In this document: piece after piece, positions 1 to 12,154 of the stretch | How positions within the stretch are numbered: position 1 is the first letter of the stretch | Layout: each line of letters opens with the position of its first letter | Assembly (NCBI GenBank): GCA_963556255.1 | Contig: OY744609.1 | Span: forward strand, 24,861,634 to 24,925,633 | Source: Allolobophora icterica | Taxonomy: Eukaryota; Annelida; Clitellata; Crassiclitellata; Lumbricidae | Direction: 5' to 3' | Length of the DNA: 64,000 nt | Position numbers and translations under genes: made by a program | The notes under the pieces: model-generated | Databases searched by the model: none | Seen by the model: only the letters and a program-made list of their open reading frames with translations | What the model was told of the DNA's origin: nothing

Positions 1-175
1 ATTTTCAGTAGCGAACTGGTGCCCTTTTCAATTTGATATTATACGATGAAAGGCATATCACTTTAAAAATAGATAGTTTGTATTATATTATAGACGTTGG
101 TTGTTTTAAAATTGACCGAGGTAGGCTTTTGCCCTCTAAGCCAACTAAGATTCTCTCTCCTGTCGATTCGTTCTA

Positions 176-372
176 TTCCTCCTTCCTTCCTTCATTCCTT
201 CCCTTCTTCCTTCCTTCCTTCCTTCCTTCCTTCCTTCCTTCCTTCCTTCCTTCCTTCCTTCCTTCCTTCCTTCCTTCCTTCCTTCCTTCCTTCCTTCCTT
301 CCTTCCTTCCTTCCTTCCTTCCTTCCTTCCTTCCTTCCTTCCTTCTCTCCTTCTTTCCTTCATTCATTCATT
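176..372. repeat. (CTTC)n microsatellite
   Basis: About 195 bases of almost uninterrupted CTTC/TTCC tetranucleotide repeat with a few CATT and CTCC variants at the edges. It is open in several frames on both strands only because the repeat unit lacks stops. Confidence 0.97.
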
Positions 373-1837
373 CGTTCGTTCTGACGAGCATTGAATCGCA
401 ACATTTCTTCCTTGCACCGCGAGACAAAAGCTCTTCCCCCTATTGAATGAGTGCGTAATTGCATAAACAGTTTGCTTATATAGCTATATAGACGGATAGC
501 TGCTTTGCTGTTTCTGTTCAAAAATAATCTCAGAAGTGTTCGGATGTCGAAGCCCACACAGGCACCACAACCGCTACCCCAAACACCCCACCACCAGAGG
601 CAGCAGCGGTCAGTTGAGTTTGTTGTCAATCAGATGTTATAAGTGGTTGTTATAGGTGGCGCCAGTGGGAGTTACTACGCTATGTATATATGCCTATACG
701 GATCCATCGTTTCATCAGAAGCGAGGGTCGAACGAAACAGCCCACAACCACCCTAACAACGCTCTTAGCCTCTCTCTCCTTCCACCACAATTAGACTGAT
801 GTGATTATCTTTCAACTTCTTCAGCACAATATTTCTCGGCCTCGAGCAAACGACGCAACTCCCTTAAGACTGCGTTCGGACCCCTAATTATAGAACGTAT
901 TTATTTAGAGCGCATACTCATCATCATCTTCTTCCTCCCCTTCTCTTCCTCCTCTTCCTGCTCCTCCTCCTCCTTGTTCTCTTCATCTTTCGCCATGTGT
1001 AAAGCTCTTCCTTCGGATCATTAGCACTGTTCAATCGTCCATTCAGGAGGGCGGAGCCTTATGCAGCCCCGCCTACCGAAAGCTCCACAGGAAATATGAT
1101 TGGCTAAAGGCGACACGAGGCTTGTCTGGTTCGATCGTTCGCCCTGTCAATAATCGTTCTTCCAACTAAAGCCGTGGATTCTGCTGCAAGTGACGGGTGG
1201 TGGTGGCGGGGGGTGGTGGTGGTGGTGAAGCATCTTCCTTCGACCCTAATAGAGGGCGTCGCTTGCCTTCTGGGTCCAAAGACAGACATAACCGCAACGA
1301 CGTTTGTTTGTCTTACGTCCGTCCGTCCGTCCGTCCGTCCGTCTCTTCCATAATATAGGCTATCATCCTAACAAAATTGTCTTGAAATTCTCGAAGCCCT
1401 GCAGATGGATTAAAAACGACTCCTGCAGAGAACAATTCCCTGCAGAGAAAATCTCTGCAATAACAATAATTGTTCAGTAAACCATCGTAGATGAACTTCG
1501 ATGAGTTCACAGATGAGTTGCTCGAAGTTTTCGGGTCATGTTCTATGAAATACTGGCGGAGTGCAGCTGCACCTATATATGCGATTAATGCCATCGAGCT
1601 GCATGGAAGCTCACGCAGATAACGATGAACTTTGAACTGACCGACTTCTAAGTGGAACCAATTACCTATTTAAAATGCGTCGTATCTGCCGTAGCCTATA
1701 TGGAGACACGTGAAAAGACTACATGAGATGTAGATATAGTATACACATACATAAACAGCGTCTGTTGATGAAAGTGGATCAACTGCATATTATAGAGAAA
1801 ACGTGTATATGCACAAGGAATTCGCTTTGAATGGAAA
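373..1837. other. Upstream region of the NK3 gene, no gene seen
   Basis: No convincing coding sequence. It holds simple-sequence patches (a GGT/GGTGGTGG tract near 1197-1228 and a GTCC run at 1317-1341), a CT-rich tract near 925-990, and short repeats of CTGCAGAGAA near 1425-1460. It probably includes the 5' UTR and promoter of the downstream homeobox gene, but no TATA box or start site could be fixed. Confidence 0.5.
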
Positions 1838-4800
1838 ATGGATGCAATGAAGAAGAGGAAGCAAATCTTCTCAATTGAATCGATTCTTCGTTTGGACGAC
1901 AAACAACCCAGAAAGAGGGATTATCTCTCGAAGAAGGAAAGTGCACAGCTGGAAAGTGATGAGGACCACATGGGTTCGACGCCTTGCTCTGATCGCATGG
2001 CTATGCATGGCAATATAGGAAAGCACAACCAATTCAGTTGCTGCTGCTGTGACGTCGTTGCAAATATATCTCCATTGGTCAAAATCACTCATGCTCATCG
2101 GATGCTGTCCCCATCGGTCGCTGCAACTCTTTCGTCTGGTGGCCTCTCCTGCTGCAGCACATCAAGTATTCCCAGCGTCCGCATGCATCCATGGCTTAAT
2201 GCCAACTTCCCACCTGGAGCGCCATCGCACGACTCTCTTCCGCCGACGAATGCATTCATTCGCCCGTTGCCTCATTCTCTCAGTCCATCTAAGATGACGT
2301 CAGACTACATCATCCGCAGTGATGGTGACCGCATCATCACCAGTAGTAACAACAACAACAACATCAGCAGCAGCAGCAGCAGCAACCTCTCATCTGCAAT
2401 CGCCGTCCCTCAGCCACCTGAAGCAACAGAGGGGCAGAAAGATGGCACCAAAGATCAAAGAAGGGAAGGAGATGGACAAGGTCAGCGGTCATTATGCAGT
2501 GGGATGGTAGGAGGAGAAGGGAAGAAGAAGAAGACCCGTTTCCATGATAACCAAGCCTTCTTAACAAACGCACAGCAACGACACGATAGTACTGACGATG
2601 ACTGCAGTGATGCTGACGATGGACTGATGGCACCTGCAGCAGCCCATGGAGCAGCATCCGTCGTCGACGACGATGGAGGTCATTCACCGGTTGCAGCAGG
2701 TGAAGAGATGTCGTCTGTGATGCAGCAGAGACAGTCACCTGCAGACAAACATCTTCAATTACCTCCGCTGCTGACCAATAACGAAAACTGCGACCGCAAA
2801 GGTAAGATTATGGCGCTATATAAACTGTAAAGATAACATGCACTCTGATAGATACAATCCTTGTCGTATAGGCTTCAATATACAAGCGGATGCAGGGTCA
2901 TAATTATAATCTATAATCCAACTATTATAACACAGAGTGTAAACGTGTATATATAATTATACAGGGGCATGTATTCCTCCACATTTTGTTTCAAGAACAT
3001 CAAATCAAAATCAAATCAAAAAAATCTTTATTACAACCAACAACAGAATAATAACGAATTAGTTTAGTTTAAATATTACATTCAAGGTATGCTGAGCATT
3101 GGCTGCAAAGGGTGGCCCCAAAGGGATACAATCCCGCTAAGGGGGTCCCCCATCAGCAAATTACACATTTATAATAATATGACTGGTTACATAATTCTCC
3201 CTAGATCTATATAGCGTATAACCAGTAATGCCATTATTCTTTGTGGGAGGTTGTTTAGTTCTTCTTAAATAACTTTCTTAACTAATATTCTTAACTAAGG
3301 GACTCTGTCCCCCGAGCCCTGGTGCGCACACCCCGTCCGGCCACCCAGGCGCCTGTAGGGAGGCCTGCTTTTCGGCAAAAAGGTCAACCATTCATCAATT
3401 CATTCATCATTTATCAACCAGGTTTTTAGTCCTATTTTAAATTCATAGCGATTAGATGAGGAGCGAATTTCTAAAGGTATATTATTCCAAATTTGTGGTC
3501 CCGATGCTTTGATACTGAACTCCCTTGTGTTTGTACGAGCTCTAGCAGGGCGATACATAGTAGCACTCCTCGTATTATGTATGTGAATCTGCGACCCCAT
3601 GGTGAAGTATCCCGTAAATGAAGCTGGAAGCAATCCGTACTTATAGCGATACAGGAAATCCCCTATTTGTAGGATTCTTATCTGCTTAATTTTCAGCAGC
3701 CTGAAGTTTTTGAATATTGGGCCAGAGTGTGCATATCGGCGGGAACCCTCTACTATCCTTACTGCCCTCTTTTGCAATACTATTAGTTTATTTAGCCTGG
3801 AGTCATAGTTTGATGCCCATATTAAATTACAATAGGTTAAGTAAGGATATACCAGAGAATAGTATAGCTTTAATCTAATATCTTTTGGAAGTAGGTATGC
3901 TATTCTAGATATAATGCCTATATTCTTAGCGATTTTATTGGAGATATAATTAATATGGGTTTTCCAAGTTAAGTGCTGATCCACGTGAACGCCCAGAAAT
4001 TTTGTAGTCTCCACTTGGTTGATCGGTAGACCATCAATTTTTAGTTCTATATCAACGGTATTAATTTTCCTATGGGATCTGAACGTTATAAAATTCGTCT
4101 TATCAATATTAAGTGTGAGTTTATTGTCTGCAAACCATTTACTGACATTTTCTAGTTCAAGGTTAACAATTTCAGTAAGGGCACTCCAAGATTTATTCGA
4201 ATAAAAGATATTCGTGTCGTCTGCGAACAAAATGAAGTGCATAGTAGAAGAGACATTAGCCAGGTCGTTGATATATATGAGGAATAGAAGAGGTCCTAGA
4301 TTAGAGCCCTGTGGGACCCCATGGTCAATGCTCCCACTTCTCGACATTACTCCATTGCATATGACTTTCTGAGTTCTATTTTCGAAATAGTTTTGAAACC
4401 AATTTAATTGAGTCCCCCTTATGCCATAGTTAGATAGTTTTTTTATCAGGATATTATGATCGACAGTGTCGAAGGCTTTTGCTAAGTCTATGAATATTCC
4501 CACCGAATATTCATTGCTGTCAATTGCCTTAGAGATTTTATCTTCCATATCCATTAGAGCCATAAAGGTGGAGTGTCCCTGTTGAAACCCATGTTGAGAA
4601 TGATGTATTATTTCTGCTTTATTTATATATTTACTCAGTCTATCATACATTATTTTTTCTAGATACTTAGCAAAGTATGGGAGGACTGAGATGGGCCTAT
4701 AGTTTGCTACATTATCCTTATCCCCTTTTTTGAAGATAGGTGTTATTTTGGCGACCTTGAGGGCATCTGGAACTATTCCGTTTTGGAGAGAGCAGTTGAT

Positions 4801-7800
4801 TATTTCGGTTAGAGGGCGCACTATTAAGGACAAATTGGGAGTGGCTATATAGGGGTCGATATCATCAACCCCTTTTGAATGCGTTCTTTTTAAGTTTTGA
4901 CCGATATGCATGATTTCTTCTACAGTTGTTAAAGTTAATCCCATTGAGCTGACGGTTGAAGCCGGCATATAAACCTCAAAGGCACCAGTTGGGCTTTTGA
5001 TTTTACTTGCAAGATCTCTAGCTATGTTCGTAAAATATTCATTAAAGCTGTTTGCTAATTTTTCTGGATCTTCTATTTTCTCTCTATTTATTGTCAGGGA
5101 TTCTATTCTTGTACCTCTACCTTCCAAATGCATTGCAGTTCTAATTACTTTCCATGTCATTTTAAGATCATTGTGATACTTATAGAACTCTGCAGCGTAA
5201 TAATCCCGTTCTGCTTGAATCCTAACAGACTTAAACTTGTTCCTATATTGGGTGAATTGCTTCTTATTATACTGGCTTGGGGTCCTCAAGTATCTTACAT
5301 ACAAAGAGTTCTTTTTCCTGCAGGATTTCAAAAGCCCCCCAGTCATCCAAGGGTGCTTAAATTTATCCCTTTGCTTTTTTAATTCCATTTGGATGGGGAA
5401 GGCTTCATCATATATCCGACAGTAATTATCAATGAATACCTCGTAAGCCTCGTTGGGTTTACCCAATTCACACGACGTCGTTACTGCTTCCCAATTCATC
5501 TCGGCAAGAGTTATTTCAAATTGCCTCAAATTACCCTCCCTCACTATCCTGTGATTCACATCGGGACATCTCCCCAAGGTTTGGATTTCTAATGAAAACT
5601 TAGCATAGATCGGGAGGTGGTCCGATAGATCAGAGGTAATGATGTACGCGTACAGCAACTTGGACCAGGAGCTGGTGTAGATGTTGTCGATTAATGTCTG
5701 GGAGGTTGGAGTGATTCTAGTAGGTCTAGTTATTACTGGGAGGTAATGGTACGCTACTAGATTGTTATAGAATATATTGGTGTCCTTATGTTCATTTACT
5801 TTTAATAGATCTATGTTGAAGTCGCCAAGTAATATTACCTCCTTAGCGTTGCTTTTTATCCCTGAGATAAGTTCCTCAATTTCACCATTAAAGTCCTTTA
5901 ACTGTTGGCCTGGAGGCCTATAAATTACTCCCACTACTGGGGTTGATTTTTTTAAAAGCAGTTTGATAAAGAGGCATTCATAAGTTTTATGCTCTTTTCG
6001 CATTTCTCTGGGTTCGTATTGCTGAAATTTCAAGTTATCTTTAACTAATAACCCTACTCCCCCTGCCCCTTTTCCAACTCTCGCCTTCCCTATATAATTA
6101 TAACCTGGGAGCTGAATGGATTCCTCTTGGTTGGTTTCCAGCCAAGTTTCAGATAAAGCGACAATAGAAATCTGCAACTGTTCAACTAGGGTTCTTATCT
6201 CTGTTATTTTATGTGCAACACTTCTGCAATTAATATGTAAAACTGAGAGATTAGAGTTCTCACGATTATTCTCCCCTTCTATCTGTTTCGCTAATGAGGT
6301 TTGGGATATATAGTTACTAGACCAGTTGGTTTCTTTAAAATAATTAAAATCCGGATCAGTATTCATATCGTCTATGTTCTTTTCATCCTCGTAAGCACTA
6401 GGGAATACTTCCAGCTCCCTCATAGTTATTTTCTCTGTTTGGTTTGGTGTTTTTATTTCATCAGCTTCTCCTGCGTATTCATCACTGGAATTTTCTTCAC
6501 TATCCCCTATAATAAGAGATGAGCCCCTATTTCCAAGGTCATAACCCGTTGGTGACGATGACTTCCTTTGGTTGAATGTTATATTCTCTTCCCTCTGCGT
6601 GCGTATATCCTCATCGCATACACAATATGTCACTCCCTCCCCTGGTATCCCCGCCAGCCGGCCACACGTGTCGCACCAAGGGCCCGGTATACAAACAGCA
6701 GTCGTCGGTTGTGTTGACTCTGGTATACAGTCACTCCCTAATCAGATACAATCTGACGCCATCAGAATTCAGACCATAATCCTATTCCTATCTCCTAAAG
6801 ACAAATAAAAAAATGAAAATAAGAAAATAAGTAAACAAGCCTGAGCATCTTCAGCTTCCCTGGCTTACTCCAATTTTGCACCATTGTCTACATAGTCCAG
6901 CTGGCACAGTAATTAAATTACCTATTAAATATGAGCTTGCATAGTTACCATTTTACTTTCTTAAGTAAATATTCATTCATAAATATAATCAATTCCTATT
7001 TGGTCATCCTCTGCCAAGTATTTAGCAGTGAGATTTGTAGTAAGTGTCATAGCAACCTAACGTAATCTGACAACAGCTATCATCATATTGTTGAACACAC
7101 AGTTTCATGCATACATTATTGATACGATTCTTTCCTTATACTGACTGATCTTTATTCTTTTAAGGAGTTCATCTTAATTAGTCTTTTATTACAAAGTAGA
7201 ACTTTGACGTTATTATTTCTGACTAGCCGTACTTAGCTAGCCGTGCCAGTGTAGATCATTTATGGAGTAAATCAACAACAGCAGTTCAAGCAGTGCAATT
7301 GAAAAAAGGAAGACATGAAATCCTAATCAAAACATTGCTCTCATCGCGGCAATAAACTTCGAATAGTTCAGTCAAGGTAAGATCAAATTCCTCGCCTCCT
7401 AAACACAATCCTACAGATTGAATGTTTTTAACTAGATGTGCTTATGCAGATTACATCCTAAAAAATTTTTGCATCATTTCGAACGATGCTATTGAGAAAA
7501 TAAACACAAAATCTTAACTAATTACATGTAAATGGAAGGTCACTTGTTACCGTCCAGGCAAAGGAATTTCAACTAATGCAATCGAGGTCAGTTGACTAAC
7601 TCCATAGATATAGTTCTGTGGACCGGTGGTGCCTGCGAAAATAGAATCTATAGTGGTCTGTCGAACGAGGAAATGAGCGAAGCAACATAGAGAGAAGAAG
7701 CAAGAACGAGAGAGAGAAGAAGGAAGAGGAGAGCAGCAAAGAAAAGAGAAGAGAAAGGAAAAGGTAGCTGAGAAAATGAATTGAAAGCATGAAAATATCT

Positions 7801-10350
7801 AGAGTGAAATCTTAACTTTACAGTTCCGCAGTGTGGATCTGGTTGCGCAGCTGTTTGAGTCCAATAAGTCCAATAATTCCCCCAAACAACAAACAGGGAG
7901 TCGTGAAATCTTAACCTTATAGTTCCTCGGCGTGGACCTGGTTGCATAGTTTGTCGAGTCCTGTAACTCCCCCAAACAACAGACAACAGACGACAGGGCG
8001 GAGCGTACGTAGTAAGCCTACGTTATTGTTATTGTTATCGTCCAGTTGATGATATGGAGGTTGGCCTCCAACTCCTAGTGGACTCCAAGTGTCTTCGGCT
8101 TTGGATATTTCTAATTGCAGGCCGTCACTAGCTTCTCGATCTCCTCCGGGTGGGAGATAGACAAGTCCTTTGAGTGTAGGAACTTCTCTAGCGCCGCGGT
8201 GTTGAGAATCTTTACTGGTTTGACCCCTTGTTTTTCGGATTGACGTACGTATACCGCGCCTCCTGCTGTCCACGCGGAGAAGGCTTTGCCTTCCCTCACC
8301 AGGCCTCTTACTTTGGCATAAATTTGCGCAGTTCCGGGGGATAGATGTTCGTTTATATAGATTGAGGTTTTCTTTAGCAGAAAACGAGCTCCATATATTT
8401 GATTTCTAATTCTCATTCCTAGAAATTTGGCGATCACTATGCGGTGTTTTTCTTTACCCTTCTGAGGCATTCTGTAGGCCAACGAGATGTCTGTTTCCTT
8501 TAACGATAGGCCCAGGGTTGAATTACAAAGTGTCAGGACTGCTTGGGTGGCTTCGCGTTCGGAGGAGTCCTTTGTTCCATGTTTAGCATCTGTCTCAGCA
8601 AGACCGTGGAAAACCAGATTCGGAAGCCTGGCTTCAGTTTCCATCTGATCCAGTCGAGCCCTTAGCTGGTTGTTTTCTTCCTCTAGGTGACTGTGCTTAC
8701 ATTGCAGCTTATCGAACTGCACAGCGACTTGTTCGCTGATTTTCTCCTCCAGTATGGGGTTGAGCTTGAGTAAGACTCTTTCTACGACTTTATCAAGTTT
8801 TTTCTCCAACATTTCGTCCAGTTTTTCTACAAGTAGCTGCGTTATTTTGTCATCCTTTAGCAACTCTGCTAGCTCCTCTAATCTGGTATCCTTCTTTGGC
8901 ATAATTAGATGTGAATGAAGCTTGATTTTAACCACGTCGCAATTTCTTCCTTGGTTCAGTAATATGAAGAGATCCCTCCAACACTATCACCCACAATCGC
9001 ATTAAGATTAGGGGATAATCCAAATTTTGCGACTTTGTTTACGAGACGCGTTTACTGCACTCTATTGTTTTGACAAATTTCACTGATTCGTATCGCCTTC
9101 CTCTCACCTGTATTATTCACCTCCTCGCCCCCCGCCGTCCATGCACAGTTGTGTGTGTACTATCAACTTTCTTGCCTAATCAGGCCGATGCCCATCCCTT
9201 TCGCCCGATTTAGCTCCACTCGAATTTCTTTTTGCATCAAAGTTATCGAATCACGCAACCTCGACGAAAAACAAACTTTCCATTATGTACTGTGCGCTCC
9301 TATCTCGATTACTGGTAATTTTTTTAGTTGTAACCTCGTTCTTTGGCTAACAAAATCCAAAAGTTTTCCGGAGCAACTGTAATTCCGTGTCGCCTATAGA
9401 CGCCAGCCATACGTGTCCATCATGGACATCGGCATTAGCATAAGAAATTCTCCTCAAAATTTGATGTAGACTAAAATGGTCTAAACACGGTTTTACAGAT
9501 TTTCATTCTATAGGGCCTATTCGTCAACGATGTGTAAGCAGAAACTGCGCTGCAGAAAAAATGCAACGAAATTAGGGCGACTATAGGCCTAACATTGTTA
9601 AACATATTATAATATTTCCTGCAGAATTATATTTATTTGATTCTTTTGCACTGTGGTGTGTATACATTACGCAAGTGTCACTGTCTAGACATTTGCATGC
9701 ATGACAACTTCGGTCATTCATTCAGAGGACTTATATAGCGCCCCTCAAAGATACCGTATTCAGAGTCACTGCGGCACTGCCATGCATGGCTGCTGCCCAG
9801 CGAACAGTTTTCAGAATCTGATGCTTAATTGCTAAAGATGTGTAGTCCATAAATATAGGCCTAATATCTAAAAGAACACGCAGATCGGAATCGGATTCGG
9901 TTACTCTTATATAGGCGTAGACTCTGGGGGCAGCCGGGGCACGTGCCCTCCCCCCCCAATAATTGAGATGGACTGTACACTTAATGCAACAAGTGTAGAA
10001 TAAATGACCAAATGCCCCCCAATATTTTGGACAAGTTTACGCCAGTGCTTACCAGACATATATAACCGAGCCTCAGATTGAGATTTATACTGCATGGCTT
10101 TGCGGGCTATTTAATTGCTTTGAATACATAAATGAAAAGATGAGCATCGAGGTTATTGGTGCAGAAATCTTTAGGCAAATGTCGTCATGCATATCTCTTT
10201 GTTTCATTACGAAAGTGTGTATATATATATATATATTCATTGAATTACATATATATATATAAATGAAAAATTAATATACATATATATATTAATGTGAATG
10301 TATACCCTATATATATATACACACAAACACACACAAACAAACACACACAC

Positions 10351-10382
<32 letters not shown>

Positions 10383-11137
10383 TCTGTTGCGGTTGCTGTT
10401 GTGTATAAGTAATCCAGGAAAAGAATATAAAGACCGGAGTCGTGATGAGCATCGAGGTTACTGATGCGTGTCCTCAGCGGCAGCAACAGTTCGTCCTGCC
10501 TCAGCAACAGCATCACCCGCTGCAGGCGGAGTCAGCGCCAGGTCACGCGAAGAAGCGAAAGCGATCACGTGCCGCGTTCTCGCACTCGCAGGTCATTCAA
10601 CTGGAACGGTGCTTCAGCCAACAGCGCTACCTGTCTGGGTGCGACCGAACGGAACTCGCCAAAGCGCTGAATCTCAGCGAGACTCAGGTCAAGATCTGGT
10701 TCCAAAACAGGCGCTACAAAACCAAACGGAGGCTGCAGCGACTGCACGCGATGACCCAATTTGACCCTGGGTCATGCCATGGGATGGCACATGAAGCCGG
10801 TTTCGCCAGGGTCCATAGTCTCCATCAAGACAATCACTCTGGTCCTGCTGCTGATGCGTTGATGCTGCAGGCGATGAGCAGCAACTTATACCTTGAAACG
10901 CGACGACGGATGCAGCGTAACCATGGCAACGACGTCCTCTGGCCAATCGTAGCGACGCAGTCATGCGTGATGGACGTCATGGCAACCGTCCCAGCAGCAG
11001 CCAGTACCAAGTCACCCGACGGTTTTGAATGGTATCGAAGTCCCATGTCACGTGCTGCAGCCAACTTACCCTTGCAGCAGGCTGCATTTGCCCTCGCGAA
11101 TCCTGTTCACCCTCTGCGATTTTCGCCCTTCGTATAA
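1838..11137 (+). CDS. NK3: NK3/bagpipe-class homeobox transcription factor (two coding exons)
   Basis: DNA-binding homeodomain protein of the NK3 (bagpipe/Nkx3.2) class, a nuclear regulator usually of mesoderm or gut muscle. Exon 1 is 1838-2801, opening with ATG and ending at a clean AAAG|GTAAGA donor in phase 1. Exon 2 fits phase 1 best from 10410 (after TATAAG) or alternatively 10440, and ends at TAA 11135-11137, giving about 553-563 aa, long for the family. Residues 10-17 (FSIESILR) form an eh1/TN-type Groucho-binding motif. The exon 2 homeodomain has the NK3-like start SRAAFSH, the WFQNRR helix 3 and Tyr54 (NRRYKTKRR), the NK hallmark. Between them lie Ser-, Gln- and Asp-rich low-complexity stretches. 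The intron of about 7.6 kb holds an antisense LINE. Class assignment is strong; the exact acceptor is inferred. Confidence 0.88.
3400..6633 (-). CDS. LINE A ORF2: APE endonuclease plus reverse transcriptase
   Basis: One uninterrupted frame of about 1077 codons. Roughly residues 130-370 form an apurinic-type endonuclease: HINCRS, LSETWLE, a YRPPG loop, LLGDFNID and SDHLP are visible in family order. RT follows at about residues 600-900, with [16 protein letters not shown], the HGFQQGHST region, [27 protein letters not shown] and the catalytic FADD. A C-terminal region ends near WLINDE. The frame stays open about 36 codons upstream of the GTG at 6633 but contains no ATG there, and the first internal ATG is about 70 codons in. 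The N-terminal zinc finger of its relative at 19723 is reduced to scattered CxxC and CxC pairs. The catalytic core looks intact, so this could be a fairly young copy. Confidence 0.92.
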   Translation of the reverse strand: MTYCVCDEDIRTQREENITFNQRKSSSPTGYDLGNRGSSLIIGDSEENSSDEYAGEADEIKTPNQTEKITMRELEVFPSAYEDEKNIDDMNTDPDFNYFKETNWSSNYISQTSLAKQIEGENNRENSNLSVLHINCRSVAHKITEIRTLVEQLQISIVALSETWLETNQEESIQLPGYNYIGKARVGKGAGGVGLLVKDNLKFQQYEPREMRKEHKTYECLFIKLLLKKSTPVVGVIYRPPGQQLKDFNGEIEELISGIKSNAKEVILLGDFNIDLLKVNEHKDTNIFYNNLVAYHYLPVITRPTRITPTSQTLIDNIYTSSWSKLLYAYIITSDLSDHLPIYAKFSLEIQTLGRCPDVNHRIVREGNLRQFEITLAEMNWEAVTTSCELGKPNEAYEVFIDNYCRIYDEAFPIQMELKKQRDKFKHPWMTGGLLKSCRKKNSLYVRYLRTPSQYNKKQFTQYRNKFKSVRIQAERDYYAAEFYKYHNDLKMTWKVIRTAMHLEGRGTRIESLTINREKIEDPEKLANSFNEYFTNIARDLASKIKSPTGAFEVYMPASTVSSMGLTLTTVEEIMHIGQNLKRTHSKGVDDIDPYIATPNLSLIVRPLTEIINCSLQNGIVPDALKVAKITPIFKKGDKDNVANYRPISVLPYFAKYLEKIMYDRLSKYINKAEIIHHSQHGFQQGHSTFMALMDMEDKISKAIDSNEYSVGIFIDLAKAFDTVDHNILIKKLSNYGIRGTQLNWFQNYFENRTQKVICNGVMSRSGSIDHGVPQGSNLGPLLFLIYINDLANVSSTMHFILFADDTNIFYSNKSWSALTEIVNLELENVSKWFADNKLTLNIDKTNFITFRSHRKINTVDIELKIDGLPINQVETTKFLGVHVDQHLTWKTHINYISNKIAKNIGIISRIAYLLPKDIRLKLYYSLVYPYLTYCNLIWASNYDSRLNKLIVLQKRAVRIVEGSRRYAHSGPIFKNFRLLKIKQIRILQIGDFLYRYKYGLLPASFTGYFTMGSQIHIHNTRSATMYRPARARTNTREFSIKASGPQIWNNIPLEIRSSSNRYEFKIGLKTWLINDE
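6742..8110. other. LINE A inter-ORF spacer
   Basis: Between ORF1 and ORF2 of LINE A there is no long frame. It holds a GA-rich tract (about 7670-7765) and an imperfect tandem duplication with a period of about 98 bases: a unit beginning GTGAAATCTTAAC and ending CCCCCAAACAACA occurs at about 7804-7890 and again at 7902-7985. The related element at 17.4 kb has a spacer of similar length with its own internal duplication. Confidence 0.6.
8111..8902 (-). CDS. LINE A ORF1: coiled-coil nucleic-acid-binding protein
   Basis: About 263 codons if started at the ATG giving [11 protein letters not shown], chosen because it matches the start of the relative at 17653 (MAKKGLKVDEL); an earlier in-frame ATG at 8935 would add 11 residues. 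The N-terminal third is a charged heptad-like coiled coil rich in Leu, Glu and Lys. After it comes a globular part with [21 protein letters not shown] and INEHLSP, resembling the RRM plus C-terminal domain of L1-type ORF1 proteins (Transposase_22). The family role is RNA binding and chaperoning in the retrotransposition particle. The frame has no internal stop. Confidence 0.85.
   Translation of the reverse strand: MPKKDTRLEELAELLKDDKITQLLVEKLDEMLEKKLDKVVERVLLKLNPILEEKISEQVAVQFDKLQCKHSHLEEENNQLRARLDQMETEARLPNLVFHGLAETDAKHGTKDSSEREATQAVLTLCNSTLGLSLKETDISLAYRMPQKGKEKHRIVIAKFLGMRIRNQIYGARFLLKKTSIYINEHLSPGTAQIYAKVRGLVREGKAFSAWTAGGAVYVRQSEKQGVKPVKILNTAALEKFLHSKDLSISHPEEIEKLVTACN
8991..10218. other. 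NK3 intron between LINE A and exon 2, repeat fragments only
   Basis: No coding sequence recognised. A short SINE-like fragment at about 9717-9750 includes CTTATATAGCGCC. A small repeat at about 9914-10047 has ends GGCGTAGACT and TTTACGCC, the same family as the outer repeat near 37088-37765. At 10139-10155 lies a 17-base copy of a segment found again at the start of exon 2 (10444-10460). Confidence 0.5.
10219..10382. repeat. (TA)n/(CA)n compound microsatellite
   Basis: Runs of TA interrupted by a CA/CAAA tract (about 10319-10350), directly upstream of NK3 exon 2. The weak pyrimidine context of the exon 2 acceptor may be affected by this repeat. Confidence 0.9.
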
Positions 11138-12154
11138 TAGACGATCCTGCAGCCTCACCCGCAAGTACAGTCTATGCAAAACAATCTATGCATCTATATC
11201 TATAACTTAAATGCTATTTATCTATTGTAATCTGTGTTGTGTAATTTATTCATGCAGTCGGTATAACTTTAGTTAAATAATATGGCGCCTTGTATACGTT
11301 AGATTTTGTGTTACGATGAGGAACATGCAGAAGAAAGATCGTCGACGAGTGTGAGATTTATATTTGTATACGCCTAATATATAAACTGGCTTAAATATAT
11401 AATTATATTGCAGGTGTGCATATATATGTATTATAATATATATTTATATACATATATGTAGACCTATGAGGTAAAATATAACCTTTCTATACATGTTTTA
11501 TTTGTCTGTGCTATTTATAAATGCGCGTCTTGTATTAGGACTATATGTTGCATGCAACCTTATAATATATAGTCATTTATCGTATCATATATAAACGGGT
11601 GAAAGTAGCATATATATGTACATATAATATAGTATACGAAGTCTGCGATATGAGATTTTCCACATTCATATATATTCTAAACTATAAATATAACAAGACG
11701 TTGCCCTCTTAAAGGTTTATTTGCTCAAGGTCTATGCATTTGTATACACAACGGGTATATGCCCTCGTGACCCTTGCTGCTGTGCCTTGCGCCGAACTCG
11801 GTGTTGCATGCATGGCTCTAGGACATTCTCGGTGCATCATGCATGGCTCGTCCGAGGCTCAGGAATTCACTGCCCAGTTTTGTATGTTCTGTCAGTTAAC
11901 TATAATGTCATATATATGCTTGAAAGTTGAAACTAATCTGTTTAGTATACGCCTATATAGCCAACCATATATGTTCCCTTTATATAGGGCCTATACAACT
12001 TGACTTCTACAGTTATAGGCCTATAGCACACCCTTTGTTCAGAAACCAGTTAATTCATATATAACGTTTTAAAAGACCTATTTGATTATATATATATATA
12101 TACCCGAATTTTATATATTAGGCCTATCATAGACTTATAATCATATATATATAT
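11138..12154. other. 3' flank of the NK3 gene
   Basis: AT-rich sequence with many TATATA stretches and several AGGCCTA words, which recur all over this window. Probably 3' UTR and intergenic. No unambiguous polyadenylation site could be picked and no other gene is seen. Confidence 0.45.

Larger units (their letters stand above)
3001..8990 (-). mobile_element. LINE A: full-length CR1/Jockey-type non-LTR retrotransposon in the NK3 intron
   Basis: Minus-strand element with ORF1 (8902-8111), a 1.4 kb spacer, ORF2 (about 6741-3400) and a 3' UTR ending in AATAAAGA followed by a TTTGAT-type short tandem tail at 3001-3025. A terminal microsatellite instead of poly(A) is typical of the CR1/L2/Jockey assemblage. 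The 3' UTR carries a GCGGGA...TCCC motif shared with the other LINEs here. The 5' boundary is approximate because no target duplication was identified. It lies antisense inside the homeobox intron, so it should not be part of the host mRNA. Confidence 0.85.

Noticed and set aside
33..446. Overlapping open frames of Pro/Ser/Leu/Phe or Arg/Lys/Glu/Gly repeats
   Set aside because: They are the translation of the CTTC microsatellite in different frames and strands.
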